Assembly: GCA_020809425.1 (NCBI GenBank)
Contig: JAGGDC010000003.1
Span: 1-64,000, forward strand
Direction: 5' to 3'
Length of the DNA stretch: 64,000 bases
From: Candidatus Synoicihabitans palmerolidicus
GTDB lineage: Bacteria; Verrucomicrobiota; Verrucomicrobiia; Opitutales; Opitutaceae
Part shown: positions 1-9,521 of the stretch, piece after piece
Layout: each line of letters starts with the position of its first letter
Numbering within the stretch: position 1 is the stretch's first letter
Program-made: the position numbers and the translations under genes
The notes under the pieces: model-generated
What the model was told of the DNA's origin: nothing
Databases searched by the model: none
What the model saw: only the letters and a program-made list of their open reading frames with translations

Positions 1-1805
1 TGCGCGAGCATTCGTCGGCGCGAGGTGACGACGGCTTGGTGCCGATCTATTTCGTTGCTCCCCGCGAGATGCGCCCGGCCGAAGGCCAGCGCATCGCGGC
101 TTGGCTCGATGCCATGCACGTGAAGTTTCCGTGGTTCAATCCTCGTGCCACCGATATCGTGGTCGAAGACGAGCAACGTTACCGGGACTTCGCGGCCGAC
201 ATCCACCGCCGTAACCGCACGGAGATCCTGGAACTCCAACCTTGGGCCGAAGAAGGGCCCAAGGTGCTCAAGCAAATCGATGCGGCCGCGCGTAGTGCTG
301 CACTCAAGGTCCAGTCGCGCGACTGGACCGAAGACGAGCGTCCTCTTTCGGAGCGTCTCGACTCCATCGACCGCTACATTTCCCACTGCCTCGCACCCGC
401 TGATCTCGCTCCGGGCAACCTCAATCGTAGCCAAAGCACCTTCGTCGGTCGCCACGCTCAGTTAGGCCAACTGCACACCATCATTCGAAAAGGTGGAGCG
501 CAGGTTGGAGGCCGCGGAAGTGGCGGGCGAGGGATGATCGCCGCTTCCCACGGTTTGGGTGGTCTGGGCAAGTCAGCCTTGGCTCGGCAATATGCGCATG
601 CATATGCGGAGTATTTTGCGGCGGGCGGCACTTGGGAGCTACGATGTGCCGGCGAGACCAAGATCGGGCAGGTGCTACTCCAGTTGCTGGATAACCCAGA
701 TGGCGTTAAGACTGTTGAAAGGGAAGTGGACCTATCCCTCGAGCTGCACGAGGCTCAGAGAGCCAACAGTAGTTTAGCGGCCAAGGCGGTCGTGGCGCAT
801 CTTCGCGAACTTACGATGCGTCGCTGCGATATCGTGAGAGAACGTCTCGCCCGGCACTCTGAGCGCCACAGTGGCGATAGTAATTTTGCGACCCTCGATC
901 AGCCGCGCCTGTTACTTATCCTAGACAACGTGGATCAGCCTGAGCTGCTGTCCAAATCACAGGTCAAATTATTGTCTGCTGAGGACTGGCTGGAAATCAT
1001 CGTGACCAGCCGCCTCCATCCCGGAAAGTTTGGTGAGGATGCTCGCACTTTCCACAGCGTCGAAGTTGATGGGCTGCCCGAGAGCGACGCGTTGCAGCTG
1101 CTTCGCGAGTTGCAACCCGAGCAACGTTTCCCGGAAGGTGAAGAAAACGAGCAGGCCGCCCTTGAGATTGTGCGCTTGCTGGGCGGCTACACGTTGGCGA
1201 TCGAATTGGTAGGCGCCTACATGAAAACCAAACCGCGAACCTTTCCTCCGACTCGAATGCTGGAGCAATTGCGCACCGACGGAGTAGCGCTGAAGGTGGA
1301 CGCCTATGCCGCCGATCCGGACGTGAAGAATAAGATCGAAGACGAAGACTACCGGGGCCGCACGATCGGGTCTCTGGTCGCGTCGAGCATGGCCTAGGTA
1401 AGCCAACCGGCTCGGACTGCGCTTCATTTTGCTAGTTTTCTCATGCCGGACTCGATCCCGGTGGAATGGATACGCACCCTCACGGCGCAGGCGCATCCGG
1501 ATGCCGGCTTGACGGAGGACGAAGGAGCATGGGCGGAGTTATGGAACGAATTGCACGATCTTCGGTTATGGCATCCAGTGGAAAACCCAGAGTGCGATAA
1601 GCAAGGTCTCGCCGTGTGGCCCCAGCTCGTTCGCATTCACCGCATTGTTGGCGAACACGTAAGATCTGCTGCCGGACCTGAGCGATGGTCGGAAATTGAG
1701 GTATTTCTTGATCAGCTTACGACCGAGTTTGAACAGCGGGAAGGAAACGAAAACGCCGACCATCTGAGGAGGCAGCATCCTTGGCTGCTGGAACAGTTCG
1801 AATAG
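1..1805 (+). pseudogene. STAND/NB-ARC ATPase, 5' end outside window, amber-interrupted
   Basis: The frame is open to the left edge, so the gene begins outside the window. The visible part holds an N-terminal region of unknown fold (about 130 residues), then an NB-ARC type nucleotide-binding domain with Walker A GLGGLGKSALA, Walker B RLLLILDNVD and a sensor-like IIVTSRLH. It continues in the same frame past a TAG at 1395-1397 into a winged-helix/arm-like stretch (MPDSIPVEWIRTL) ending at 1805, with no long TPR array. Family knowledge: such STAND proteins are switches, and many bacterial ones act in phage defence or signalling. Which effector is fused N-terminally cannot be seen. The protein would stop before the C-terminal sensor, so it is probably inactive. 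IS copy A starts about 110 bp downstream. Confidence 0.75.
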
Positions 1806-1971
1806 CTTTTAGCTCCTCAATCCCTTAAGGGGATAGTTATTTCGCCAGTGCTCCTACGATCGGTGAATGTTTCGGTGGAGTATGAAGGGGACCACGGTTC
1901 ACCAAACCGAGCTAAAGCCTGTCCAGCGGGCGCAAGTCGTTGGTGATAAGCTGTAAGCGTGATAAAAAAGA

Positions 1972-2004
1972 GGCCTAAATCGGGAGTAAATCCTGGTTTA
2001 GGCC
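1972..2004 (+). promoter_or_regulatory. Subterminal hairpin of IS copy A
   Basis: GGCCTAAATC and GGTTTAGGCC form a 10-bp stem with one G-T pair and a 13-nt loop, preceded by an A-rich tract and ending about 20 bp before the transposase start. Copy B has the same hairpin with changes on both arms that keep pairing. A role in blocking read-through transcription or translation into the transposase is inferred. Confidence 0.6.
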
Positions 2005-2022
2005 CAAAAACGGCGTCTATGA

Positions 2023-3471
2023 TTGGGTGTGAAACTAATACACAAAGCCGTCGGAGATGAAATTGCCCTGCAGAGCTGGCTGCGTCCAGCGCTTACGACT
2101 GTCGGGCCGAACAAAGATTACGGGCAGTTTCGCGAGCCGCTCGATGCGGTGGACCGAGTGCTGCGAGCCAGTCACCTTGAATCGATGGCGATGGACTTCG
2201 CGCGGGTGGGCTTCGAGTCGGTCGACGCCGGGCAGCTGCGCCGTCGCCTGGAGTTCGCGCGCAAGGCGCTGCGGGTGCATGTGTTGCGTATGCTGTTGGG
2301 AAACATGCCTTTTCGGCAACTCTCGCGCACGATTGAGGGCATCAAGGGCGTTTCCAAGAGCGTGTTGGAGCGAGCTTCGCAGTGCTTTACCGCCGAACCG
2401 GTGCGGTGGATGGGTCAGGTGTTTATCGAGATGGTCGCCGAGGCGGACCGGGCGGCCGAACTCGGTCTGGCCGAGCCGCAGTCGATGGAGACGTGCCTGG
2501 TGGACTCGACGTGCTGGCCCACCAACATCCACTTTCCGGTGGATTGGGTGCTGCTGCGCGATGTGAGCCGAACCCTGCTCAAGGCGGTGATCCTGATCCG
2601 CCGGGCCGGCATGCGTGCACGCATGCCGGCGGAGCCGGAGGTCTTCGCCCGACAGATGAACCGGCTGTGCATTGAGATGACGCACACCCGACGGCGTGCG
2701 AATGCCAAACGAGCGCGCAAGCAGGTGCTACGCAAGATGAAGCGACTGTTGCGCACCATCGGTGAACACGCCCAGCGACACCGCAACCGCCTGGACCAAG
2801 CGTATGCGTCGACCCACACCTCCGCGCGACAGGCCGCTCGCATCGTCAAACGCATCGTCGAACGCATCGACGAACGCATCGACGCGATGTTGGCTCAGAT
2901 GCCCGCAACGATCAACCAGGCCCACGAACGCATCATCGGCGCGCGACCAGTGCCCAACGCCGAGAAGATCCTCCGCGTCTACGAACCCGACGTGCAGACC
3001 GTGGTCCGGGGCAAGGCGTCCGGCGCGGTCGAGTTTGGCAACACCCTCATGATCAGTGAGAACGTGACGGGGTTGATCACCGATTGGCAGTTGTATCAGG
3101 GAATGACTCCGGCCGAATGGCGTCAGTTCGACCTGAGCACCCCGATCAAAGCGGCGAGCACCGACCGAGGCTTCTCGACCCAACGGCTGTGCGAACGCTT
3201 GGCCGAAGCCGACATTTATGACGCCACTTGCCCCCGCGATCCGCAGCAACTGCAACGGCGCATGCAGGAGCCGCAGTTCGTGGCGCTCCAACATCGCCGG
3301 GCTTCGACGGAAGCCCGCATCGCCATCATCAAGCAACGCCAAAGCAAGCGATTGAGTGCCAGAGGCTTCACGAATCGCTACCTGGAGGTAGCCTGGAGCA
3401 TCCTCGGTCACAACCTGTGGCTCATCGCCCGACTGCTGGCCGACCAACCACCGCAAGCCCAAGCCGCCTAA
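2023..3471 (+). CDS. IS transposase, copy A (internally deleted)
   Basis: 482-residue DDE-type transposase. Visible motifs are VDSTCWPTNIHFPVDW with a catalytic-type Asp, TDRGFST with the second Asp, and the terminal TEARIAI with the Glu. The middle is a basic, coiled-coil-like region with tandem RIVERID-type repeats. Against copy B (507 residues when read through its stop) it lacks 15 residues (ASSDWLADFCGVRTI region) and 10 residues (LSESFDRQNQ region), both in frame. The first loss lies between 10-bp direct repeats GCGCACGATT. The frame is open throughout, but loss of conserved segments makes activity uncertain. Confidence 0.8.
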   Translation: MGVKLIHKAVGDEIALQSWLRPALTTVGPNKDYGQFREPLDAVDRVLRASHLESMAMDFARVGFESVDAGQLRRRLEFARKALRVHVLRMLLGNMPFRQLSRTIEGIKGVSKSVLERASQCFTAEPVRWMGQVFIEMVAEADRAAELGLAEPQSMETCLVDSTCWPTNIHFPVDWVLLRDVSRTLLKAVILIRRAGMRARMPAEPEVFARQMNRLCIEMTHTRRRANAKRARKQVLRKMKRLLRTIGEHAQRHRNRLDQAYASTHTSARQAARIVKRIVERIDERIDAMLAQMPATINQAHERIIGARPVPNAEKILRVYEPDVQTVVRGKASGAVEFGNTLMISENVTGLITDWQLYQGMTPAEWRQFDLSTPIKAASTDRGFSTQRLCERLAEADIYDATCPRDPQQLQRRMQEPQFVALQHRRASTEARIAIIKQRQSKRLSARGFTNRYLEVAWSILGHNLWLIARLLADQPPQAQAA

Positions 3472-3687
3472 AACCACCAAGCCTACTCCAACGATGAACA
3501 ATAAACCGGCTGCCGGAGGTTCCCTCATGGAAACGATCCAGGCACTGACTGCTGCGACACTGCAATTTAGCCATTAAATTGCCTCTGCGCACGCCTACAT
3601 CCGCCATTGGTAGCCGGAAATCCGCTCAAAAATCGGCTTTCCTGCCCCCCTTCCAAAATCAGGGTAAATGGGACACGCTCCAAATAG

Positions 3688-3856
3688 ACTTTCGCGAAGT
3701 GCCCAAAGGTTGGACTACAGGATACATTCCGTTGCGTAAGACCTATCCCTACCAAGCGCCGGTGGATCGCAGCGAAGGGGCAAGCCTATCGCCTCGTCCC
3801 CTGGCTCGTGGAGTGGGCATATCAGCTCACCAAGGACACGGAGCTGCAGGACACCA
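3688..3856. other. Unassigned stretch between IS copy A and IS66 remnant
   Basis: One plus-strand frame reads like protein (QAYRLVPWLVEWAYQLTKDT) but has no start, no family I recognise, and runs into the antisense IS66 remnant. It may be the relic of a gene cut by both elements. Confidence 0.3.
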
Positions 3857-4058
3857 CAGCCATGCCACAAACGTCGCGTATTTGAGGCCCTCGCGCTTCG
3901 CGAACGCCTTCTGCGTCAGGCCGCTCTCGCGATAGATCGCCGCCAACTGCGCCCACTCCTCTGCGCTACGCAGCTGGCGTCCGCGCCCATCGCGCTTGTT
4001 GTTCTGCACTTCCACTTCAATCACGTCCCGCATAGGAGGTCGCCTCTCGGACGCTTAC
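3857..4058 (-). mobile_element. IS66 remnant (tnpA 5' end plus terminal inverted repeat)
   Basis: Nearly identical to one end of the complete IS66 at 37611-40011. It encodes the first about 55 residues of the same TnpA (IEVEVQNNKRDGRGRQLRSA...) and ends in the same 24-bp repeat GGAGGTCGCCTCTCGGACGC(TTAC) at 4035-4058. The rest of the element is gone, which points to a former insertion removed by deletion. Confidence 0.8.
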
Positions 4059-4122
4059 GACCTTGCCCTCCTCAAGACTTTCTATCGCAAAACCCGAACT
4101 CGTTCCTCTGCTTCGTCGGACA

Positions 4123-4157
4123 CGAAAAAGCCGCTCCACCAAAGGAGCGACTTTTTT
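4123..4157. terminator. Bidirectional intrinsic terminator downstream of clpC
   Basis: AAAAAGCCGCTCC and GGAGCGACTTTTT are paired arms around a 6-nt loop. The A tract on one side and the T tract on the other let it work in both directions. It lies 25 bp beyond the clpC stop codon, as expected for the end of the mcsA-mcsB-clpC operon. Confidence 0.85.
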
Positions 4158-4181
4158 GCATTAAGGGGGAAGTCGATGTGG

Positions 4182-6683
4182 TTACGTATTAACCTCGGTC
4201 TCGGCGTCGGCGAAAGCAAGGTTCTCTCCGTCACGGACCACTCGGACAAGGTTGCCGTCTTTCACTGTGCCTCTAATAATGGCTTCCGCCAGCGGGTCTT
4301 CCAAGTAGTGCTCCACGGCACGACGCAAGGGGCGCGCGCCGTATTTCTCGTCATAGCCCTTATCGATCAGCAACGACTTTGCTTCGTCGGTAAATTCCAA
4401 CGTGATCTTTCGGTCTGTCAGGCGATCGGCGAATTTTTTGACCTCGATTTCGACAATCTTCGTGAGATCCGATTTTCCGAGGGGGCGGAAGAAAACAATG
4501 TCCGAGATCCGATTAAGGAACTCCGGTTTGAAGACTTTCTTTGACTCCTCGAGTACCTTATCGCGCATCAACTCCATGTCGCTGAAGCTGCCCGTCGCTG
4601 CCGCGAATCCCATGGAGGTCTGTCGCTGCAATAACGTAACTCCCACATTGGACGTCATAATAATGATCGTGTTTCGGAAGTCGACTTGGCGGCCAAGTGA
4701 ATCCGTAAGGCGGCCGTCTTCCAAGATTTGCAACAGAAGCTGCAATACGTCGGGGTGGGCCTTCTCGATTTCATCAAAGAGAATAACGGAATACGGCTTG
4801 CGCCGCACCGATTCGGTGAGCTGGCCGCCCTCCTCGTAGCCAACATAGCCAGGAGGCGAACCGACCAAACGCGATACCGCAAATTTCTCCATATACTCGC
4901 TCATGTCGATCTGCACGAGTGCGTCCTGGTTGCCAAACATCTGCGCTGCGAGTTGCTTGGCTGTTTCGGTTTTACCCACCCCGCTGGGGCCCACGAACAA
5001 GAAGGAACCAATCGGACGACGAGGGTCCTTGAGATCGGCTCGAGACCGACGAAGCGCGCGGGCAATCGCGGTTGCCGCGACCTCCTGACCAACCACCTTT
5101 TTCTGGATTTCGTTCTCCAGATTAAGCAGGCGTTCGGTCTCTTTCTTCTCCATTCGATTCAATGGGATGCCGGTCCAATCTGCGACCACATGCATCATCA
5201 TCTCTTCATCAATGGTGATTTTGTTTTCTTCGCGTTCCTTCTTCCAGCTCTCGGTAACTTCTTCTTGTTTGGTCCGAAGTTGTTTTTCGTTATCCCGGCA
5301 GCGTGCGGCCTCTTCGAAGTGTTGGCCTGCAATGGCTTCCTCTTTCTTGGCGCAAACTTCTTCGATTTGTTTGGCCAATTCTTCTATCTCCGGAGGCCGA
5401 TTAAGTGACGCAATCCGGGCGCGCGAACCCGCTTCATCCATCACATCAATCGCTTTGTCGGGCAGGAAACGTCCGGTAATGTAACGATCCGAAAGCTTCG
5501 CGGCCGTCTCTAAGGAAAGGTCAGTGAATATTGCTTTGTGGTGATCCTCATACTTGCCACGGATGCCCTGCAAAATGGTGACCGTGTCCTCAACTGACGG
5601 TGGCTCGACCTTCACCGACTGGAAGCGGCGATCCAAGGCACTGTCCTTTTCAATGTACTTGCGATACTCGTTGAGAGTGGTCGCACCGATGCACTGCAAC
5701 TCGCCGCGAGATAGCGAAGGCTTGAAGATATTGGATGCGTCCATGGCACCTTCGGCCGCTCCAGCGCCCACGATTGTGTGCAGTTCATCGATGAACACAA
5801 TGATGTTCTTGGACCGTTTGATCTCGTCCATGACGGCTTTGATCCGTTCCTCAAATTGCCCGCGGTATTTGGTCCCCGCCACCATGAGGGCGAGATCAAG
5901 GGTGATGACCTTCTTGTCGATTAACAACTCAGGGACAATGCCACCGTAAATTTCTTGGGCGAGGCCTTCCACGATCGCGGTCTTGCCCACCCCTGCTTCG
6001 CCGATGAGCACAGGATTGTTCTTCGTACGTCGACAGAGGATTTGCACCACTCGCCGAATTTCGTGTTTCCGCCCGACCACGGGATCCAATTCACCCTTGC
6101 GGGCCAGTTCCGTGAGGTCGCGTCCGAACGCTTTGAGCGCAGGAGTCTTGACGTCCTTCTTGTCATCACCACCTCCACCACGAGAAGATGGAGCCGCTGC
6201 TTCCTCCGCGCCGGGGTCATTCTCGCCTCCCGAAAACTGGGGATCCAGTTCGCGCAAGATTTCGTTGCGAGTGCGCTCGATATCTATGTCGAGAGACTTC
6301 AAAACGCGGGCGGCGACGCCCTCTCCTTCGCGCAACAAGCCGAGTAGAATATGCTCGGTACCCACATAGGAGTGATTCAAGGCTTTGGCTTCCTTGCCGG
6401 CCAGCGCCAGGACCTTTTTAACCCGAGGGGTGTAAGGAATACTGCCTTGAATTTTCGATTCGGTGCCGGTGCCGACTTGTTTTTCAACCGCGCCACGCAC
6501 GGTCTCCAAATCAAGACCCATTTTCTGGAGCACGCTGACCGCCACGCCTTGGCCAAGTTTGATCAGGCCAAGCAGGATGTGCTCCGTTCCAACATAGTTG
6601 TGATTAAATCTATCGGCCTCTTTCCTCGCCAAAGCGATGACCTGTTGGGCTCGGGGAGTGAAATTATTCATGGGCTCGGACAT
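4182..6683 (-). CDS. clpC: ATP-dependent Clp protease ATP-binding subunit ClpC
   Basis: 833-residue Hsp100 unfoldase that feeds proteins to ClpP. It has two N-terminal Clp_N repeats ([11 protein letters not shown] occurs twice within the first about 120 residues). The first AAA+ module has Walker [16 protein letters not shown] and [10 protein letters not shown]. The short middle domain carries a UVR-type motif ([16 protein letters not shown]), typical of ClpC rather than ClpB. The second AAA+ module has Walker [10 protein letters not shown]. Length and motifs are complete. It is the last gene of the mcsA-mcsB-clpC operon, 18 bp after mcsB. The family pattern is that McsB-phosphorylated proteins are ClpCP substrates. 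It is one of the few long genes here with no lesion. Confidence 0.97.
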   Translation of the reverse strand: MSEPMNNFTPRAQQVIALARKEADRFNHNYVGTEHILLGLIKLGQGVAVSVLQKMGLDLETVRGAVEKQVGTGTESKIQGSIPYTPRVKKVLALAGKEAKALNHSYVGTEHILLGLLREGEGVAARVLKSLDIDIERTRNEILRELDPQFSGGENDPGAEEAAAPSSRGGGGDDKKDVKTPALKAFGRDLTELARKGELDPVVGRKHEIRRVVQILCRRTKNNPVLIGEAGVGKTAIVEGLAQEIYGGIVPELLIDKKVITLDLALMVAGTKYRGQFEERIKAVMDEIKRSKNIIVFIDELHTIVGAGAAEGAMDASNIFKPSLSRGELQCIGATTLNEYRKYIEKDSALDRRFQSVKVEPPSVEDTVTILQGIRGKYEDHHKAIFTDLSLETAAKLSDRYITGRFLPDKAIDVMDEAGSRARIASLNRPPEIEELAKQIEEVCAKKEEAIAGQHFEEAARCRDNEKQLRTKQEEVTESWKKEREENKITIDEEMMMHVVADWTGIPLNRMEKKETERLLNLENEIQKKVVGQEVAATAIARALRRSRADLKDPRRPIGSFLFVGPSGVGKTETAKQLAAQMFGNQDALVQIDMSEYMEKFAVSRLVGSPPGYVGYEEGGQLTESVRRKPYSVILFDEIEKAHPDVLQLLLQILEDGRLTDSLGRQVDFRNTIIIMTSNVGVTLLQRQTSMGFAAATGSFSDMELMRDKVLEESKKVFKPEFLNRISDIVFFRPLGKSDLTKIVEIEVKKFADRLTDRKITLEFTDEAKSLLIDKGYDEKYGARPLRRAVEHYLEDPLAEAIIRGTVKDGNLVRVVRDGENLAFADAETEVNT

Positions 6684-6701
6684 GCAGTGGGTTTATGAAA
6701 T

Positions 6702-7796
6702 TCAGTTATTCCCGGTCTTCGCATAGCCGGGCGCGGTGAAATTAGCAAATTCGGAACGCAATCGTTCCGCTCTGAGACGGTCTCGTTCTTCGGACTCCAG
6801 TTTGATCAATCCTGAGTTGTGCAGCACATGCCCTGGTTGGGCTTCGATGAACAGGCGATCGACTGCCACCCGGTGAGTGTCGGGAAAATAACCGAGATCC
6901 ACGCCCAGTCTCACGAGGGACAGTAAATTCATTGCCTCGGATGAGCTGATTACATGCCCATGAGTTAAAATTCCGAAGGCGCGGCCAATTTTGTCCGGCA
7001 GTTTGCGGGGATCTGTTTCCTGCAATTTGTCCCGGGCATTGAGTTCATGCTCCACGATTGACTGCAGGACATTCTGTAGCCGTTTCACAATATCAGTCTC
7101 AGATTCGCCCAAAGTCGTCTGATTCGAGATTTGGAACATGCTCCCACTGGCATCGGATCCTTCGCCAAGCAATCCGCGGACGACCATACCGAGCTGATTA
7201 ACCGCTCGCACGACCTTTCCCATTTGGCTCGCGATTACAAGGGCCGGCAAATGCATCATGGCCGAGGCTCGCATTCCCGTGCCCAAGTTGGTTGGACAAG
7301 CTGTGACATAGCCCAATCGCGGTGAGTAGGCGTAGTCCAAGGAGGATTCCAAGGCACTGTCCAAGCTGTTGATCGCATTCCAAGTGCGCTTGAGCTGAAA
7401 CCCGCTTCTCAAGACCTGAATCCTCAGATGGTCCTCCTCATTCACCATCACCGAAATACTCTGGTCCTTGTTAAGGATAACGCCGGCCCCGGACTTGGCG
7501 CCGCTTAATTCTCGGCTTATGAGGTGCCGCTCGACTAAAACCTGTCGCTGGAGCGGCTCCAATGCATCCACCGAAACACAGAGTCCGCGTTTCATTGGAC
7601 CGGTGTTCGAGACCGCCTCGCAGCACTGCTTGAATATTGCACGTCGTTCGCCGTCTTCGGCGCGTCCGGGAAACCGATGTGACGTTAAATTACGCGCCAG
7701 TCGGATGCGCGTCATCAAGACCACGGGGCATTTCGCGTTGCCGTTGTCGGGCCATTCGGCCGGTGCCGCTAAGAGTTTTTCGATGTTGAAGGCCAT
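6702..7796 (-). CDS. mcsB: Protein-arginine kinase McsB
   Basis: 364 residues of the phosphagen kinase superfamily. Seen: the RIRLARNL motif of the catalytic core, the NEEDHLRIQ acidic loop, and CPTNLGTGMRASAMMHLP with the conserved Cys and glycine-rich strand. The family phosphorylates arginine on proteins, marking them for ClpCP. The start ATG overlaps the mcsA stop as TAATG, implying translational coupling, and clpC follows after 18 bp. No ctsR repressor gene lies in this operon, unlike the classical Bacillus arrangement. The frame is intact. Confidence 0.95.
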   Translation of the reverse strand: MAFNIEKLLAAPAEWPDNGNAKCPVVLMTRIRLARNLTSHRFPGRAEDGERRAIFKQCCEAVSNTGPMKRGLCVSVDALEPLQRQVLVERHLISRELSGAKSGAGVILNKDQSISVMVNEEDHLRIQVLRSGFQLKRTWNAINSLDSALESSLDYAYSPRLGYVTACPTNLGTGMRASAMMHLPALVIASQMGKVVRAVNQLGMVVRGLLGEGSDASGSMFQISNQTTLGESETDIVKRLQNVLQSIVEHELNARDKLQETDPRKLPDKIGRAFGILTHGHVISSSEAMNLLSLVRLGVDLGYFPDTHRVAVDRLFIEAQPGHVLHNSGLIKLESEERDRLRAERLRSEFANFTAPGYAKTGNN

Positions 7797-8305
7797 TAGG
7801 TGGTAGCACTCATTCCCGCGGCTTCCCGCACCTGCACAATGTCGTCTCTAAACTTTGCCGCATCTTCGTAACGCTCGGCTTTGATAGCACTTTGCAACTC
7901 AGTTTCGAGTTCGCTCAAGCGATCGTATAGCTGTTTGCGTTTCAAAGCCCGTTCTGGAACCTTGCCGACATGGGCCGTGCCCTTGTGCATGTTATCGAGC
8001 ATTGGCTCCAACAACTCGGTGAACGTATCATAACACTGCGGGCATCCAAAACGTCCCGTTTTCTCGAATTGGTCGAGCGTAAACCCACATTGCTCGCAAC
8101 GAAGACCAGTCGGCGCTTCGGGTTCGGGATTCAGCGATGCCTTGAGCAGCAAATCCGCTAACGAAAAACTGCTGGGATCGGTCACCCCCTTGGCTTGGGC
8201 ACAGAATTCACACAAATCGACCTTGTGCACCTTGTGGTTCACGATCTGCGTGAGATGCACGGTCGCTTGATTATCGCAGAGGTCGCATTTGAGCGGACTG
8301 GCCAT
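7796..8305 (-). CDS. mcsA: McsA-like zinc-finger/UVR protein, activator of McsB
   Basis: About 169 residues from MASPLKCDLC. It has CxxC pairs (CDLC, CEFC, then CEQC, CPQC) for zinc binding and a C-terminal UVR motif (ERYEDAAKFRDDI). McsA proteins bind and stimulate McsB and interact with ClpC. The ORF track starts further upstream (8464), but the family begins right at the first CxxC, so the ATG at 8305 is chosen; no convincing Shine-Dalgarno is seen before it. The stop overlaps mcsB by one base. Confidence 0.9.
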   Translation of the reverse strand: MASPLKCDLCDNQATVHLTQIVNHKVHKVDLCEFCAQAKGVTDPSSFSLADLLLKASLNPEPEAPTGLRCEQCGFTLDQFEKTGRFGCPQCYDTFTELLEPMLDNMHKGTAHVGKVPERALKRKQLYDRLSELETELQSAIKAERYEDAAKFRDDIVQVREAAGMSATT

Positions 8306-8544
8306 GGAGGGAGGTGGATTGATCGACTTAAAAAAACAGGAGAGCGTCACATGCGTAACGGACACTCGATGGACTGCATTCATCATGCCACGACACGCCA
8401 CCGTTGCAAGGCCCTGAAAACACTTATCAACGACTGCGCAATTTGCGACATTTCGACCTAGCAAATTGCGCCCACTGTGACGCTTTGGCGCAACCTCACA
8501 AAGGCCGTACGGATCGCGGGCTTCTCGGTATTGGACGCGAGGGC
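8306..8544. other. Intergenic region between ilvE and mcsA
   Basis: No gene seen. It presumably contains the promoter of the mcsA-mcsB-clpC operon on the minus strand; no clear -35/-10 pair could be fixed. Confidence 0.4.
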
Positions 8545-9411
8545 TCAGAACTTTGTTCCGTCCTTGCGCACGACCTCACGAAACACTTCCAGCACTTGCT
8601 GAAAAATAGGCCCCGGCGTGCCCGATCCGACCTGTCTACCGTCAAGTTTGACCACCGGAATGACCTCAGCTCCCGTGCCCGTGAGGAAACACTCGTCTGC
8701 ATTCCAGATGTCATACCGCGTGAGATCATGCTCCTCTATCGGCACGTTTAGCGTTTTCGCTATGTCAAAAATAGCGTCCCGAATGATCCCCTTAAGCGCA
8801 CCCTGCTGAGATGAGGGGGTATATAGTTTGCCTTTGTGGACAATAAACACGTTATCTCCGGTGCATTCCGCCACCATTCCTTGGTCATTGAGCATGATCG
8901 CTTCAAGCGCTCCACACTGCTGCGCCTCGATCTTCGCCATGATGTTATTCAAGTAGTTGAGAGATTTGATCGCCGGGCTCAACGCTGCCGGATTCATGCG
9001 GCGGGTTGGCACCGTAACGATGGCCAGGCCCTTCACATAGTGTTCGGGCGGGTAAAGCGCTATCTTGTCGGCAATTATGAAAATAGAAGGTGCCGGGCAC
9101 AACGCCGGCGAGAGTCCGAGGTCGCCTTTGCCTCGGGTAACCACGAGCCGGATATAACCATCATTCAGCCCGTTGGCGCGACAAGTGTCGCAGATGGCCT
9201 GACTGATCTCGGCTCGAGACCATGGCATTTTCAACAACAGTGCCTTGGCCGAATACTCAAAGCGCTCCAAATGCTCCTCGAGTCGAAAAACGTTTCCGTC
9301 GTAGATTCGGATGCCCTCAAAAATTCCGTCTCCGTACAACAATCCGTGATCAAACACGGAAATCTTGGCGTCCGCCGCTTCCACCAATTGGCCATCGAGG
9401 TAAACTTTCAT
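8545..9411 (-). CDS. ilvE: Branched-chain amino acid aminotransferase (class IV PLP)
   Basis: About 288 residues from MKVYLDGQLV. Fold-type IV aminotransferase features: FDHGLLYGDGIFEGIR near the N-terminus, RLVVTRG, the PLP lysine in PAIKSLNYLNNI at about residue 155, and ECTGDNVFIV. It transfers amino groups between branched-chain 2-oxo acids and glutamate; D-amino acid aminotransferase or ADC lyase are less likely paralogues. The start at 9411 fits family N-termini better than the track's 9444. It ends in TGA, which shows TGA works as a stop in this genome. The frame is intact. Confidence 0.88.
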   Translation of the reverse strand: MKVYLDGQLVEAADAKISVFDHGLLYGDGIFEGIRIYDGNVFRLEEHLERFEYSAKALLLKMPWSRAEISQAICDTCRANGLNDGYIRLVVTRGKGDLGLSPALCPAPSIFIIADKIALYPPEHYVKGLAIVTVPTRRMNPAALSPAIKSLNYLNNIMAKIEAQQCGALEAIMLNDQGMVAECTGDNVFIVHKGKLYTPSSQQGALKGIIRDAIFDIAKTLNVPIEEHDLTRYDIWNADECFLTGTGAEVIPVVKLDGRQVGSGTPGPIFQQVLEVFREVVRKDGTKF

Positions 9412-9521
9412 AAGTTCGGCGACGCTAGGAACACCGTGACTCAATTGTCCAGCTTCGCTCGAAGTTTCTTCTTGTGTTACTGCCCTTGTGACGAGGCACT
9501 GTTCTAGCTCTATTTGCTTCG

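Larger units (their letters stand above)
1915..3687 (+). mobile_element. Insertion sequence copy A (ISNCY-like, DDE transposase)
   Basis: The ends are inferred by comparison with copy B. The left end reads AAAGCCTGTCC, and the right end GGGTAAATGGGACACGCTCC reads GGAGCGTGTCCC inverted, giving short imperfect terminal inverted repeats. The element carries one transposase gene and a subterminal hairpin just inside the left end. The 3' non-coding part (3472-3687) recurs almost identically at 20600-20824. Target duplications are not clear. Family assignment is by protein resemblance only. Confidence 0.7.

Noticed and set aside
2728-3528. 266-codon minus-strand ORF across IS copy A
   Set aside because: Antisense shadow of the transposase; no family features.
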